Assembly (NCBI RefSeq): GCF_030718205.1
Contig: NZ_JAUZQF010000016.1
Coordinates: forward strand, 124,001 to 188,000
Length of the DNA: 64,000 nucleotides
Direction: 5' to 3'
Origin: Nonomuraea turcica
Lineage (GTDB): Bacteria > Actinomycetota > Actinomycetes > Streptosporangiales > Streptosporangiaceae
In this document: one piece after another, positions 49,858 to 58,548 of the stretch
Position numbering within the stretch: the first letter of the stretch is position 1
Layout: each line of letters begins with the position of its first letter
The notes under the pieces: model-generated
Told to the model about the DNA's origin: nothing
The model's database searches: none
The model's input: the letters and a program-made list of their open reading frames with translations, nothing else
Position numbers and translations under genes: made by a program

Positions 49858-51401
49858 AGAAGCATCCCCACTGCTTTGACAGTTTCCGCCCATACCCTGG
49901 GGAAGTCGGCGTGTGCCCGGTCTGCGATGTTGCGTTCTATCCCGACCAGCAGCCCGTATGTGAAGGTGTCCTCACCTGCCTGACGGGCGCTTTCCGCCTC
50001 CTTCGCCAACGTTTCCTGTGCGACCACGCCGTCCTGGTGCGTCCCCAGTACTTCCTGGATGTCCTCGGACAGCTTAGCCAGTTTGGCCATATTCCTGCCG
50101 AGGGTGGGTTGCAGCGCTTCGGCGGTGTAACGGGCGCGTTTGGCCGCTTTGCGCACGTCATGCATGGCGATCTCGCGGCGTTCGGGGTCCTCGATGGCCT
50201 GGGCGAAGTCGTACGCTCTGGTCACCCTGTTCCAGCCGTCCGCGGCGATGGCGCTGAGCCGCTCCTGTGCCGGCTTGGCCGCCGCCTTGCCCAGGTTCGG
50301 CTCGGCGATGAGCTCGTCGAGCGCGTTGAGGAGCGCGTAGTAGCGCTCGCCGCTGAGCGCGTCCTTGATCCGCACGTACGACTCCTCCTCGCGTTTGAGG
50401 AGGTCCGAGCCGAGCCTGGTGTGGACCGGGCCGATGATCAGCTCGGGGGCCACGCGGGCGAGCAGCTTGGCGAACCTGGCCCTGGTCACCTCCAGGTCGC
50501 GGGCCTCGCCGAGAACGTTGCCGAGCCACTGCAGCTCCTCCTGGAGCTGTCCGGTGTCGACGACCACGGACTTGAACGCCTTCAGCGCGCTCCGCAGCCG
50601 GCGGCACGCCACGCGCATCTGGTGCACGGCGTCGTCCTCGGCCCGGCGTACCCGGGGATCCTGCGAGAGGAGGGCGGACACCTGGCTCGCCAGGTAGTCG
50701 ACGACGGTCTCGCCGGCCGACCCGGGTACGGTGCGGGCTCTGGCGGGTGGGGCGGGTTCGAGCAGCTTGGCGAGTTTGCTCGTGGCATCAGAGGGGGTGG
50801 CGCCGGCCTTCCTGAGCCGTTTGCCGACCTTGGCCAGCAGCGCCTGCCTGGTGTCGTCGAGCAGCTCCGCCTCGACCTCGCGCCACCGCACGACCTTGAC
50901 ACCGGCGTCTTCGTCTCCCGCTGCTCCATCCTCGGCTGGTTCGGTGTTGGCGGGTTTGTCTTCGGCCGGTTCGCGCGCGTAGATGGTGCCCTTGACGCGG
51001 TCGTCCGCGATCTCGACCAGCATGGTCCCACCGTCATGCAGGACCGTGACGCTTCTGCGGGTGTCCAGCTCGGCGACCACCTGGAGATCGGCGCCCCGGG
51101 TGTAGGCACGGACGAGTTCGGCGAGCTCGGGAGGCACGATCTTAGTGCTGCGCGTGAGCGGATGAGTGATCTCCTGCCGCACGCCCTTCGCCTTGGGCAG
51201 CTTCAGGTGCCAGCCGGCGTCGTTGCCACCTCGTCGCCGCCTGAGCGTGACGCCTCGGGCGGCCAGCCGCAGGTCGGGCGTGTCATAGTAAAGGGCCACG
51301 AGCTGGTAACTCTTCGGGCCTACGACATCGGCCAGGCCGCTCAGGTCCGGAATCACATAATCCTGCGGAACGTCGAACTTGTCCTCGATCTCGATGCCCA
51401 C
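49854..51401 (-). CDS. CYTH-CHAD domain protein (polyphosphate-associated)
   Basis: The 515-residue protein starts with the CYTH/triphosphate-tunnel motif EIEDKF (ExExK) and has the tunnel strands LRRRRGGNDAGWHLKLPKAK and VVAELDTRRSVTVL. A linker rich in Glu/Asp/Pro (about residues 155-175) follows. The C-terminal CHAD helical domain reads VHQMRVACRRLRSALKAF and KAAKRARYTAEALQ, with conserved His/Arg/Lys that bind polyphosphate. Likely activity is inorganic triphosphatase or polyphosphate binding. ppk is about 20 kb away on the other strand. Confidence 0.88.
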   Translation of the reverse strand: MGIEIEDKFDVPQDYVIPDLSGLADVVGPKSYQLVALYYDTPDLRLAARGVTLRRRRGGNDAGWHLKLPKAKGVRQEITHPLTRSTKIVPPELAELVRAYTRGADLQVVAELDTRRSVTVLHDGGTMLVEIADDRVKGTIYAREPAEDKPANTEPAEDGAAGDEDAGVKVVRWREVEAELLDDTRQALLAKVGKRLRKAGATPSDATSKLAKLLEPAPPARARTVPGSAGETVVDYLASQVSALLSQDPRVRRAEDDAVHQMRVACRRLRSALKAFKSVVVDTGQLQEELQWLGNVLGEARDLEVTRARFAKLLARVAPELIIGPVHTRLGSDLLKREEESYVRIKDALSGERYYALLNALDELIAEPNLGKAAAKPAQERLSAIAADGWNRVTRAYDFAQAIEDPERREIAMHDVRKAAKRARYTAEALQPTLGRNMAKLAKLSEDIQEVLGTHQDGVVAQETLAKEAESARQAGEDTFTYGLLVGIERNIADRAHADFPRVWAETVKAVGMLL

Positions 51402-51453
51402 TACGCCTCACAAGTGTCCGATTTCGGACAATGATGCCACCACTAGGTAAACA

Positions 51454-51801
51454 TCACACTAATTGCAGGAGCTCGATTCTGTTCCCGACCGGATCGGAGA
51501 CATAGATCCGCCGATAACCTGGGAAAAGGTCATCGGGGACCGCGTCAGGAAGCTTGGCGACGTGCGCGTCGAGGTCGTCCACCAGGAAGGCCGGATGGGC
51601 CTTGCGTGCGGGCCTGAAGTCGTCCTCGATGCCGAGGTGGATCTCCACGCCGTCGCCCCTAAACCAGGCGCCGCCGCGTCCGGCAAGTTTCGGCGGCTTT
51701 GACACCTCGCGCAGGCCGAGCACACCCACGTAGAAATCTCTGAGGAGTGGCTCGCTGCCTTTGGGCGCGGCGAGCTGGACGTGATGCAGCGCTCTGATCA
51801 T
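51454..51801 (-). CDS. VOC-superfamily (glyoxalase-like) small protein
   Basis: The 115-residue protein begins ALHHVQLAAPKGSEPLLRDFYVGVLGL, the first beta-alpha-beta-beta-beta module, and ends RIYVSDPVGNRIELLQ with the terminal metal Glu. HHVQLA supplies the His ligand. Members are glyoxalases, dioxygenases or resistance proteins. It overlaps the tam gene by four bases and so shares its TamR-type control. Confidence 0.85.
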   Translation of the reverse strand: MIRALHHVQLAAPKGSEPLLRDFYVGVLGLREVSKPPKLAGRGGAWFRGDGVEIHLGIEDDFRPARKAHPAFLVDDLDAHVAKLPDAVPDDLFPGYRRIYVSDPVGNRIELLQLV

Positions 51802-52568
51802 TTCTGGGCCACCACGAAGATCCTCCTAAAGGGGAAGGGCGTGCCGTAGCGCCTGGCCGGATACGCCTGCGCGAGTGGCCCCGCCAGATCGGCCTTGAAC
51901 CGCCGCTGCTCGTCCGGGTCCAGCCGGTCGAGCAGCGGGCGCAGGGCGGTGCCGGAGACCCAGTCCAGCACCGGGTTCTCACCCTGGAGCACGTGCACGT
52001 ACGTCGTCTCCCAGACGTCCACCTGGGTGCCGCCCTGGTTGAGCAGGTCGAGGTATTCGGCGGGGTCGTCGACCGGGTTGCCTCTGATGACGTCGCTGAG
52101 CTTGTCGGACCAGGTCCGCGAGGCACACAGCTCGCGGATGGCGACGTGGCTCGGCGCGTCGAAGTTGCCCGGCACCTGGAAGGCCAGCCAGCCGCCCGGG
52201 GCCAGCTCCTCCATCCAGTGCTCCAGCACGTCGCGATGGGCGGGCACCCATTGCAGGACGGCGTTGGAGACGATCACGTCCATCGGCCGGTCCGGCCGCC
52301 AGGTGGCCACGTCGGCGACGGCGAACCTGGCGGAGGTCTCGAGCTGACGCGCCTTGGTGATCATCGCGGGCGAGGAGTCGAAGCCCTCAATCGTCGCGTT
52401 GGGCCAGCGATTGCCCAGCTCGACGGTGAGCTCCCCGCTGCCGCAACCAGCGTCCACGACATAGTCGGGCTCGACCGCCCCCACTCTGGAGATCAGCTCG
52501 ATGAACGGCCGCGACCGCTCGTCAGCGTAGACCGCGTAGGTTACCGGGTCCCAGATATCTCTTGACAT
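51798..52568 (-). CDS. tam: Trans-aconitate 2-methyltransferase-like SAM methyltransferase
   Basis: The 256-residue protein starts at ATG 52568 (SRDIWDPVTYAVYADERSRP). It has motif I YVVDAGCGSGELTVEL, IEGFDSSPAMITKARQ, VIVSNAVLQWVPAHRDVL and GGWLAFQVPGNFDAPSHVAI, the arrangement of bacterial Tam. It methylates trans-aconitate, an aconitase inhibitor that forms from cis-aconitate. It is divergent from a MarR gene with a palindrome between, as in the Streptomyces tam/tamR pair. Confidence 0.88.
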   Translation of the reverse strand: MSRDIWDPVTYAVYADERSRPFIELISRVGAVEPDYVVDAGCGSGELTVELGNRWPNATIEGFDSSPAMITKARQLETSARFAVADVATWRPDRPMDVIVSNAVLQWVPAHRDVLEHWMEELAPGGWLAFQVPGNFDAPSHVAIRELCASRTWSDKLSDVIRGNPVDDPAEYLDLLNQGGTQVDVWETTYVHVLQGENPVLDWVSGTALRPLLDRLDPDEQRRFKADLAGPLAQAYPARRYGTPFPFRRIFVVAQK

Positions 52569-52576
52569 GAAGATAA

Positions 52577-52606
52577 TTGATATCGAGAGATATATCTCGA
52601 TGTCAA
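52577..52606. promoter_or_regulatory. TamR-type operator: 30-bp palindrome between tam and the MarR gene
   Basis: A 30-bp palindrome with 13 of 15 complementary pairs: TTGATATCGAGA (52577-52588) against TCTCGATGTCAA (52595-52606). It covers most of the 57-bp gap between the divergent starts. A MarR dimer bound here would shut both promoters. Confidence 0.75.
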
Positions 52607-52625
52607 GACAGTACACTTCTGTGTC

Positions 52626-53132
52626 ATGACCGAGGATGCGAGAGACGAGGTCGACCGCCTCGTGGCGGCTTGGCGAGCGGAACGCCCCGACCTCGATGTC
52701 GAGCCGCTCCAGGTGCTCTCTAGAGTGTCACGACTCGCCAAGCATCTCGACCGGGCCCGCCGTGCCGCGTTCGCCGAGCACGATCTGGAGCCCTGGGAGT
52801 TCGACGTGCTGACGGCGCTGCGGCGCGCCGGAAAGCCGTACGAGCTCAGCCCCGGGGCGCTGCTCCGTGCCACGTTGGTCACCTCGGGGACCATGACCAA
52901 CCGTATCGACCGCCTCGCCCAGGCGGGGCTCGTCCGCCGGCGACCCGATCCCGAGGATCGGCGCGGCGTGCTGGTGTCCCTGACGGACACGGGGCTGGCC
53001 CGCGTCGACGCCGCTTTCGCCGACCTGCTGCGGCGGGAACATGATCTGCTGTCCGGGCTGGAGCTGGGCGATCAGCGCGCCCTCGCCTCTCTCCTCCGCA
53101 CGCTCCTCGCTCCCTTCGACTCTCCCCGCTGA
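52626..53132 (+). CDS. MarR-family regulator (TamR-like)
   Basis: The 168-residue protein has a winged helix: LEPWEFDVLTALRRAG, LLRATLVTSGTMTNRIDRLA and VRRRPDPEDRRGVLVSLT (wing with DxR). An extra N-terminal helix of about 35 residues (DEVDRLVAAWRAERPDLDVE) matches the UrtR/TamR subgroup that binds urate or citrate-like anions. By synteny it should sense trans-aconitate or citrate and control tam and itself through the palindrome directly upstream. Confidence 0.88.
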   Translation: MTEDARDEVDRLVAAWRAERPDLDVEPLQVLSRVSRLAKHLDRARRAAFAEHDLEPWEFDVLTALRRAGKPYELSPGALLRATLVTSGTMTNRIDRLAQAGLVRRRPDPEDRRGVLVSLTDTGLARVDAAFADLLRREHDLLSGLELGDQRALASLLRTLLAPFDSPR

Positions 53133-53529
53133 TCTGCGCCGTTATCCCGGCCAACGATGCGCTCGCAACGGCGAGGACTCCGTGAGCCTTCACGACTGGC
53201 CACGCCAGACGGAAACCAGCGTCGGCGCGGGCGGGCCGCGTTGGCGCGACCGTACGGGAGCACGACGCACAGACGACGCCCCGACGCAGGGCGCACGGCT
53301 CACGGCTCACGGCTGACGGCTGACGGCTGACGGGCGACGCACGGCTCACGGGCGCAGGGGCGCACGGACGCAGGGGACGTGGCCGCACAGACGTAGGGGA
53401 CGCCATCGCACAGACGCAGGAACCGCACGGATGCACGGGACGCGACCGCACGGCCGATGGGGAAGCGACCGTCAACAGGAAGAGATGGGCGACCCTGGGG
53501 GGAGATCGCGTCAGAAGGGGCGGGCGCGG
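53133..53529. repeat. Gene-free 397-bp gap with heptamer and degenerate repeats
   Basis: Six CACGGCT/GACGGCT heptamers lie at 53294-53335, and variants of CGCACAGACGCAGGGGACG follow to about 53460. The gap lies between the convergent ends of the MarR and ABC-F genes. No gene, promoter or clear terminator is recognised. Confidence 0.7.
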
Positions 53530-55377
53530 TCAGTCGCCGAGGCGGTCGGCCAGGTCGAGCCACTCCGATTCGACGGTGTCCTTCTGGGCCGTGATCTCGC
53601 GTAGTTCGGCGTCCAGGGTGCCCAGCTTGGCGTAGTCGCTGGCCGCCTCGGCCATGGCGGTGTGGAGGCGGGCCTCCTGGTCGGTCAGCCTGTCGAGCTG
53701 ACGTTCCAGGCGGTTGAGCTCCTTGCGGAGCTCCCGCTCCTCCTTGGCCGACAGCCCGGACGGCAGCTGGCCGGACGCCGGCCCTGCGGTCGGACTCGGC
53801 CCTGGCCCGCCACTAACATCGGCAGAACCGGACACGCCGCCCGTCGCGGTCGCGGAGGCCAGGCGGGCGGTCATGGCGGTGCCCGCCGCGCGTCGTTCCA
53901 GGTATTCGTCCACCCCGCCGGGCAGCAGCGACAGCTTGCCGTCGCCCAGCAGCGCGACGGAGCGATCGGTCACCCGCTCCAGGAAGTAGCGGTCGTGGCT
54001 CACCAGGATCAGCGTGCCGGGCCAGCCGTCCAGCAGGTCTTCCAACTCGTTGAGCGTCTCGATGTCGAGGTCGTTGGTCGGCTCGTCGAGCAGCAGGACG
54101 TTGGGGTCGTCCATGAGCAGTCTGAGCAGCTGGAGCCGGCGGCGTTCGCCACCGGACAGGTCGCCGATGACCTTCCACTGCGCGTCGCCGCGGAAGCCCA
54201 GGCGTTCGAGGAGCTGGGAGGCGGTCCATTCCCTCTTGCCGAGCTGGAGGTATTTGCGCACTTCCTCGACCGACTCCAGCACCCGCCGCATCGGATCGAG
54301 CTCGGCCAGCTCCTGGGACAGGTGCGCGAGACGTACGGTCTTGCCCCTGACCACGCGGCCGGAGTCGGGCTTGATCGTGTCGGCGAGCAGCCGCAACACC
54401 GACGACTTACCTGACCCGTTGACCCCGATCAGCCCGATGCGGTCGCCCGGCCCGAACTGCCACGTGCAGCGGTCGAGCACCAGCGGCCCGGTGGCCGGCC
54501 CGCCCGCGTGCAGGGTGATGTCCTCGAGGTCGTACACGGTCTTGCCCAGCCGTGCCGCGGCGAACCGCATCAGCTCGACGGCCTCTCGCGGCGGCGGCTC
54601 GTTCGCGATCAGCGCCTGGGCTGCCTCGATGCGGAACTTCGGCTTGGATGTGCGGGCGGGCGGGCCGCGGCGCAGCCAGGCGATCTCCTTGCGCATGAGG
54701 TTTTGGCGGCGGTCCTCGGCGGCCTGAGCGATGCGCGCCCGCTCGGCCTTGGCGAGCACGTAGGCGGCGTAGCCTCCTTCGTAGCGCTCGACGCGCCCGT
54801 CCACGACCTCCCACGTGCGGGTGGAGACGGCGTCGAGGAACCATCGGTCGTGCGTCACCACGAGCAGCGCGCTCTTCATGGCCGCAACATGCCCGGCCAG
54901 CCACGCGATGGCCTCGATGTCGAGGTGGTTGGTGGGCTCGTCCAGCATGATCAGGTCGTGCTCGTCGATGAGCAGCTTCGCCAGCGCCGTACGCCTGCGC
55001 TCGCCACCCGACAGGTCGCCGGTCTTGGCGTCGAGGTCGAGGTCTCCGATGAGGTTGGCCAGGATCTCCCGAACTCGCTGATCCCCGGCCCACTCGTGCT
55101 CGGCCATCCCGCCCATGACGGTCTCTCGTATGGTGGCGGCCGGATCGAGGGTGTCCTGCTGGGAGAGGAAACCGACCCGCAGTCCACGGGTGTGTGTGAC
55201 ACGACCGCTGTCGGGGCGCACATCTCCCGCGATGACGGACATCAGGGTCGTCTTGCCGCCCCCGTTGCGCCCGACGACGCCGATCCGCTCCCCGGCCTCA
55301 ACGCCGAGGGACACGTCGCTGAGGAGCGGCTTGGGCCCGTAGGCATGGGAAACCGACTCAAGATTGACCAGATTCAT
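53530..55377 (-). CDS. ABC-F family ATPase (Uup/translation-factor type)
   Basis: The 615-residue protein has two ABC modules: GRNGGGKTTL with LSGGERRRTALAKLL and LIMLDEPTNHLD, then GVNGSGKSSV with LSGGERRRLQLLRLL and VLLLDEPTNDLD. A P-site-tRNA-interacting linker joins them (ERARIAQAAEDRRQNLMRKE). A C-terminal Gly/Pro-rich spacer leads to a coiled coil (KEERELRKELNRLERQLDRL), as in Uup. It has no membrane segments, so it is a ribosome or DNA-acting factor and no exporter. A TATACC box ends just 12 bp before the ATG, so the mRNA may be nearly leaderless. Confidence 0.93.
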   Translation of the reverse strand: MNLVNLESVSHAYGPKPLLSDVSLGVEAGERIGVVGRNGGGKTTLMSVIAGDVRPDSGRVTHTRGLRVGFLSQQDTLDPAATIRETVMGGMAEHEWAGDQRVREILANLIGDLDLDAKTGDLSGGERRRTALAKLLIDEHDLIMLDEPTNHLDIEAIAWLAGHVAAMKSALLVVTHDRWFLDAVSTRTWEVVDGRVERYEGGYAAYVLAKAERARIAQAAEDRRQNLMRKEIAWLRRGPPARTSKPKFRIEAAQALIANEPPPREAVELMRFAAARLGKTVYDLEDITLHAGGPATGPLVLDRCTWQFGPGDRIGLIGVNGSGKSSVLRLLADTIKPDSGRVVRGKTVRLAHLSQELAELDPMRRVLESVEEVRKYLQLGKREWTASQLLERLGFRGDAQWKVIGDLSGGERRRLQLLRLLMDDPNVLLLDEPTNDLDIETLNELEDLLDGWPGTLILVSHDRYFLERVTDRSVALLGDGKLSLLPGGVDEYLERRAAGTAMTARLASATATGGVSGSADVSGGPGPSPTAGPASGQLPSGLSAKEERELRKELNRLERQLDRLTDQEARLHTAMAEAASDYAKLGTLDAELREITAQKDTVESEWLDLADRLGD

Positions 55378-55807
55378 GACTTGTCCAGGGTATAGGCTCC
55401 CCGGCGGCACCCCGTCCGCCCTCGATGCGGCCCAACACAGCCCCGAGGCACCGCATGGCGGGCAAGGGTCGCTGAATCGCTCTGTCCCAGCAGGCATCCC
55501 CCTACACGGGTCTCGCGGCAGCAGGCACCCCCAACACGGGTCTCGCGCAGCAGGCATCCCCCAACACGGGTATCACGCGGCAGGCCACCCCCAACAAGGA
55601 GACGGGGCCAACGTGCGCACGAACCGCGGCGGATTGCTCGCCTCAGGAGCTGATCCGTCGCCTGGGATGGCGGAGCCGGCGGGCCAGCGGAGCCGGCGGG
55701 CCAGCGGGGCCGGCGGGGCCCACCGGATCGCGGTGGTGGGGCGACTCCTGCGTTGATGTGGTGCGGTGGGGCTCGTGCGTTCTTCCGGGCGGTTGGAGGA
55801 GCACCGG
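55378..55807. repeat. 430-bp gap with 29-33-bp direct repeats upstream of the ABC-F gene
   Basis: Three and a half copies of a unit beginning CAGCAGGCA and containing AACACGGGT lie at 55488-55596. A 17-bp GGCCAGCGGAGCCGGCG motif is repeated near 55675-55720. A minus-strand TATACC (55389-55394) is a possible ABC-F promoter. No gene is recognised. Confidence 0.65.
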
Positions 55808-56710
55808 TTAGATGAGGGTGGCGCCGCGGACGGGGCCGTGGGCGGAGACGGCGGTGTGGGTGGCGCCCGTGGTTGTCAGGCTGAGGGCCAGGTCCCGGGC
55901 GTGGAGGGCGTCGATGGCCAGGAAAGCGCAGGTGGGGCCGGAGCCGGAGACGATCGCGCCCAGGGCTCCGTGCTGGCGGCCTGCGTCCAAGGTCGGCGCC
56001 AGCTCCGGGCGGAGGTTGAGTGCGGCGGGCTGGAGGTCGTTGCTCAGGTGAGCGCCCAGAGCGTAGGCGTCGCCGGTGCCCAGGGCTTCCAGGAGCGAGT
56101 CGTTCAGTTGGGGCCAGGGCACTTCGGCCGCCTCGGCGGCACGGAGCCGGTCGCATTCGGCGTAAACACTGGGCGTGGACAAGCCGCCGTCGGCCAGGGC
56201 GAACACCCAGTGGAACGTGCCGCCGGTGGGGAGCTCGCTCAGCTGCTCGCCCCGGCCGGTGCCGACCGCGGTGCCGCCGAGCAGGGAGAACGGCACGTCG
56301 CTGCCAAGATCTCCGGCAATCTCCATGAGGTCGTCGAAGGGCAGGCCAAGCCCCCAGAGCTCGTTGCAGGCGACGAGAGCGCCGGCGGCGTCCGCGCTGC
56401 CGCCGGCCATCCCGCCCGCGACGGGGATGGACTTGTGGATGATCAGGTCGGCTCCGTAGGTGCGTCCCGCGTGCTTGGCGAGCGCGCGGGCGGCCCGGAT
56501 CGCCAGGTTGCTGTCGTCGACCGGCACCTGATCGGACCATTTCCCGGTAACCGACACCGAGATGGACTCGGACTCCTTCGCCACCACCTCATCGAAGATC
56601 GACACTGCGTGGAAGACGTTGACCAGGTCGTGGTAGCCGTCGTCCCGGAGCGGGCCGACAGAAAGCTGCACGTTGACCTTGGCTGGCACACGCACGGTCA
56701 CCGAACTCAT
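55808..56710 (-). CDS. ispE: 4-diphosphocytidyl-2-C-methyl-D-erythritol kinase
   Basis: The 300-residue GHMP kinase begins VTVRVPAKVNVQLSVGPLRDDGYHDL. It has the ATP loop PVAGGMAGGSADAAGALVA, DVPFSLLGGTAVGTGRGE and GAIVSGSGPTCAFLA. It phosphorylates CDP-ME in the non-mevalonate isoprenoid route. In many actinobacteria it follows rsmA directly; here an NlpC/P60 gene and an arginase-family gene lie between. Confidence 0.96.
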   Translation of the reverse strand: MSSVTVRVPAKVNVQLSVGPLRDDGYHDLVNVFHAVSIFDEVVAKESESISVSVTGKWSDQVPVDDSNLAIRAARALAKHAGRTYGADLIIHKSIPVAGGMAGGSADAAGALVACNELWGLGLPFDDLMEIAGDLGSDVPFSLLGGTAVGTGRGEQLSELPTGGTFHWVFALADGGLSTPSVYAECDRLRAAEAAEVPWPQLNDSLLEALGTGDAYALGAHLSNDLQPAALNLRPELAPTLDAGRQHGALGAIVSGSGPTCAFLAIDALHARDLALSLTTTGATHTAVSAHGPVRGATLI

Positions 56711-56989
56711 CGATCTTGCGCCACTCTCATCACTTGCCGGGGTCAAGGACACTAGATGCTATCGGGACACGCTGCCCTGACATGCGGTTCTCGCAATATG
56801 CCCCAGGGAACGGCCCATTCGCCGACACGCAGAGTCAGTAGATGGGTGTTTGCCCCATGACGGTCTGGTGACGAAGAGTAACCTCTCCGCCTTTGGTTGC
56901 GTCCGGGCTTCTGGGGGTTCTTCGTTCCGTTAGGTGCGGTACGGCAAGCTTGGGCGTGACATGGATGGGTTTGGTACTTGGGGGGCGCA

Positions 56990-57844
56990 TTGTCCGAGGT
57001 CACGGTTGTCGAGGTGGCTCAGTCGTCAGGGTCCGGATCGCGGACGAGGGAACGACTTCGGGAAGGGGCGCGGCTGGTCGCCGACATGGTGGAGGCCGAT
57101 CGGCGGGTGCGGGTCGAGGTTGACGATGACAGCCTTGTGGTGACGGCTTCCCGGGTTCGAGCGGCGATTGCGGATGAGCGCGGGCTGGTGGTCACTGTCG
57201 GTGGGGACTGTGGGGTTGAGCTCGAGCCAGTGGCGGCGGCCAGGAAGCGGTATGGGGATCGGCTGGTCGTGGTCTGGTTTGATGCGCATGCGGATTTGAA
57301 CACGCCGAAGTCCTCACCTTCTGGCGCTTATCACGGGATGGTTCTGCGGGCGTTGACCGGGGAGGGGCCTGAGGGGTTGGTGCCGGACACGCCCCTGGAT
57401 TCGGGGCGGATCGTGCTGGCGGGCGTGCGGGATCTCGATCCTGCGGAGGTGGACTTCGTTGCTGCCATGGGCATTCCCCTGGTGGATGCGGAGGCGGGAG
57501 GCGATGCCGCAGCCGTCGCGCTCGTGGAGGCGATAGAAGGTGCTGTCGCGTCCCCTTCCGCCGGTCCCGGTGACGCCGTCGTCTATGTGCATGTCGACTT
57601 CGACGTGCTCGATCCGGAGGTCTTCCGGAGTGTGGGGAGTCCTGCGCCAGGAGGATTGCATCCTGAGCGGCTCCTGTCCTTGGTGAACGCCATTGCCCGG
57701 CGGTTCGAGGTGGTTGGGCTTGGACTCATGGAGTATGAGCCCGCACGGCATGAAGATCGGGAGTTGCTGTCCGGACTCGTGGGCGGGTTGGTGAATGCCT
57801 GTGCCGGTCGGCGGACTCAGCCTGGGCGTACGGCGCCTCGGTAG
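56990..57844 (+). CDS. Arginase/agmatinase-family ureohydrolase-like protein
   Basis: The TTG at 56990 follows GGGGGGC and gives 284 residues; TTG 56978 is also in frame. Manganese-site motifs are VWFDAHADLNTP and VHVDFDVLDPEVF. The first motif, usually GGDH, reads VVTVGGDCGVELEPV, with Cys in place of the metal-binding His. Ureohydrolases cleave guanidino groups of arginine, agmatine or formimidoylglutamate. The altered ligand leaves activity and substrate open. Its end overlaps the convergent NlpC/P60 gene by 28 bp. Confidence 0.75.
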   Translation: MSEVTVVEVAQSSGSGSRTRERLREGARLVADMVEADRRVRVEVDDDSLVVTASRVRAAIADERGLVVTVGGDCGVELEPVAAARKRYGDRLVVVWFDAHADLNTPKSSPSGAYHGMVLRALTGEGPEGLVPDTPLDSGRIVLAGVRDLDPAEVDFVAAMGIPLVDAEAGGDAAAVALVEAIEGAVASPSAGPGDAVVYVHVDFDVLDPEVFRSVGSPAPGGLHPERLLSLVNAIARRFEVVGLGLMEYEPARHEDRELLSGLVGGLVNACAGRRTQPGRTAPR

Positions 57845-58416
57845 GTGGCGCGGTAGTAGGGCGATCTGAGGAAGTCGGTCTTCTTGACCACGTCGCCGGT
57901 CTTGGGGGCGTGGATCATTCGTCCTCCGCCCAGGTAGAGGGCGACGTGGGTGGGGTCACCTGTGCCACCGCCGAAGAAGAGCAGGTCACCAACCCGGCGG
58001 GCGCCGGGTGTGATCCTGCGGCCCTGGCGGAACTGGGCGCCCGTGTAGTGGGTCAGGGTCACCCCCGCTCTGGACCAGGCGTAGAGGGTCAGGCCGCTGC
58101 AGTCGAAGCCTCTGGTGTTCGCTCCCCGGCCTATGCCGAGGGTGGGCCCTTTCGCTGACCCTCCTCCCCAGGAGAAGGAGACGCCTAGTTGGTCGAGGGC
58201 AGCGGAGGCCGCGATGGCGCCAAGGGTGGTCTTGTCCTTCCTTTCCCTCTTCGGTTTCTTCTGTTTTTTCTGCTTCGGTTCCTGCTGCTGCGGGAGCGAG
58301 ATCTGGGTTGCCGTGTCGGGGCCGGCGGTGGGGGCCGTTGTGCCGGGGAGGGGCGTGAAGGTGGCGAAGAAGCCGCTCGTGAACGTGAGCGAGAGGAGGG
58401 CGAAGGGGTGCGTCAT
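57817..58416 (-). CDS. NlpC/P60 cell-wall peptidase
   Basis: The 199-residue protein has a hydrophobic N-terminus (FALLSLTFTSGFFATFTPLPG) that may be a signal or anchor. A Lys/Gln-rich linker precedes the catalytic domain: LDQLGVSFSWGGGSAKGPT, GFDCSGLTLYAWSRAG (catalytic Cys), GDLLFFGGGTGDPTHVALYL (catalytic His) and MIHAPKTGD. It probably cuts peptidoglycan stem peptides outside the cell. It is located between rsmA and ispE. Confidence 0.88.
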   Translation of the reverse strand: MTHPFALLSLTFTSGFFATFTPLPGTTAPTAGPDTATQISLPQQQEPKQKKQKKPKRERKDKTTLGAIAASAALDQLGVSFSWGGGSAKGPTLGIGRGANTRGFDCSGLTLYAWSRAGVTLTHYTGAQFRQGRRITPGARRVGDLLFFGGGTGDPTHVALYLGGGRMIHAPKTGDVVKKTDFLRSPYYRATYRGAVRPG

Positions 58417-58548
58417 GGGAGGCCTTCCGGGGTCCGTCCGTGGTGGGTGGATGAGGAAGGCCAGCATCGTGCGGGGAGGCTGAGTGCCGAGAGGCCGAAC
58501 GTGGTTCTGTGGATGGGAGGGTGGGGGCTATGGGCGCTGTGGACAACC

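Noticed and set aside
48682..53132. P450, methyltransferase and VOC genes as a natural-product cluster
   Set aside because: There is no scaffold enzyme (PKS, NRPS, terpene synthase or RiPP precursor), and the methyltransferase with MarR fits the tam/TamR pair.
55488..55596. Short direct repeats as a mini CRISPR array
   Set aside because: Units are 29-33 bp and directly adjacent with drifted sequence; there are no spacers and no cas genes.
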